Below are positions 63,791 to 64,000 of a stretch of DNA of 64,000 bases, in pieces. Made by a program: the position numbers and the translations under genes. Every line of letters starts with the position of its first letter. Positions within the stretch are counted from its first letter, which is position 1. Source of the DNA: Streptomyces sp. TP-A0356 (GTDB taxonomy: Bacteria; Actinomycetota; Actinomycetes; Streptomycetales; Streptomycetaceae). The DNA is taken from positions 124,001 through 188,000 of the forward strand of contig NZ_BBZJ01000019.1 of NCBI RefSeq assembly GCF_001417775.1, written 5' to 3'. Under the pieces are notes generated by a model. It saw only the letters and a list, made by a program, of their open reading frames with translations. It was not told where the DNA came from and ran no database searches.

Positions 63791-64000
63791 ATGCCTACCG
63801 GCAATCCCGAGGGCAAGAAGGTGCCACCGGAGGAGCAGCGGCTCGGCCCGGTGCTGCGCAGGCGGGGCCAGGTGATGAAGAGCACCACCGACCAACGGCT
63901 GCTGGACGAGCGCGCCCCCACGGACTGGGTGCACACGGATCCGTGGCGGGTCCTGCGCATCCAGTCGGAATTCGTCGAGGGCTTCGGCACACTGGCGGAA
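63791..64000 (+). CDS. LOG-family (TIGR00730-type) Rossmann-fold protein, 3' partial
   Basis: The gene starts with an ATG behind GGAGGGAG and runs off the right edge; 70 residues are visible. The start (PTGNPEGKKVPPEEQRLGP, then DWVHTDPWRVLRIQSEFVEG) matches by memory the actinobacterial TIGR00730/LOG proteins that follow dapE in Streptomyces. Such proteins release cytokinin-type bases from nucleotide monophosphates or hydrolyse related nucleotides. The catalytic PGGxGT region lies outside the window, so this rests on the N-terminus only. Confidence 0.7.
   Translation, partial: MPTGNPEGKKVPPEEQRLGPVLRRRGQVMKSTTDQRLLDERAPTDWVHTDPWRVLRIQSEFVEGFGTLAE

Overview
The window is a stretch of chromosome from a high-GC actinomycete, almost certainly a Streptomyces. 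Coding GC is very high, starts include many GTG and a few TTG, no annotated gene contains an in-frame TTA codon, and the gene content is typical of the genus (SpoIIE-type phosphatase with a fused ATPase, mycothiol deacetylase MshB, BldK-like oligopeptide importers, 7Fe ferredoxin next to dapC). From memory, the order sdh - solute-binding protein - typA - oligopeptide ABC operons - peptidase - mshB - fdxA - dapC - dapE resembles a conserved core segment of S. coelicolor; this was not checked by alignment.

Layout. 1-4570: accessory-looking catabolic cluster, all on +: acyl-CoA ligase (5' end outside the window), crotonase, alpha/beta hydrolase, GbsR/MarR regulator and amidohydrolase. 4688-7614: RNA-repair block of a small unknown protein, archease, a DUF2267 protein and the RNA ligase RtcB. 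7671-13447: PLP-dependent threonine-synthase-like enzyme, secreted subtilisin-type protease, GntR regulator, 59-residue SPOR-like protein, Nudix hydrolase and a lone HATPase. 13735-18544: PAS-PAS-GAF-PP2C-HATPase signalling protein, a coiled-coil membrane protein and a small membrane protein. 18728-22646: sdhC-sdhA-sdhB type operon on the minus strand. 22978-27214: orphan solute-binding lipoprotein convergent with typA, separated by an unusual set of palindromes and tandem repeats.

27963-46489 holds three complete five-gene oligopeptide/dipeptide ABC importers. Two are paralogous + strand operons (27963-33929 and 40873-46489), each ordered binding lipoprotein, two permeases, two ATPases. A third, dissimilar minus-strand operon (34424-40385) lies between them, with a small VOC-fold gene. 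A DPP-IV-like S9 peptidase (46664-48796) follows, so uptake and cleavage of peptides are neighbours.

49000-64000: small membrane protein, mshB, DUF6113-like protein, a collagen-like membrane protein with a peptidoglycan-binding-type C-terminus, an ABC-2 exporter coupled to a NarL-type two-component system, SirB1-like protein, GNAT acetyltransferase, fdxA, dapC, an Ala-rich secreted protein, a transglycosylase-like membrane protein, dapE and the start of a LOG-family gene. Strong hairpin terminators separate most units. At least eight genes have a -10-like hexamer 6-7 nt before the start codon, which suggests leaderless transcripts. No tRNA, rRNA, CRISPR array, insertion sequence or prophage gene was seen.
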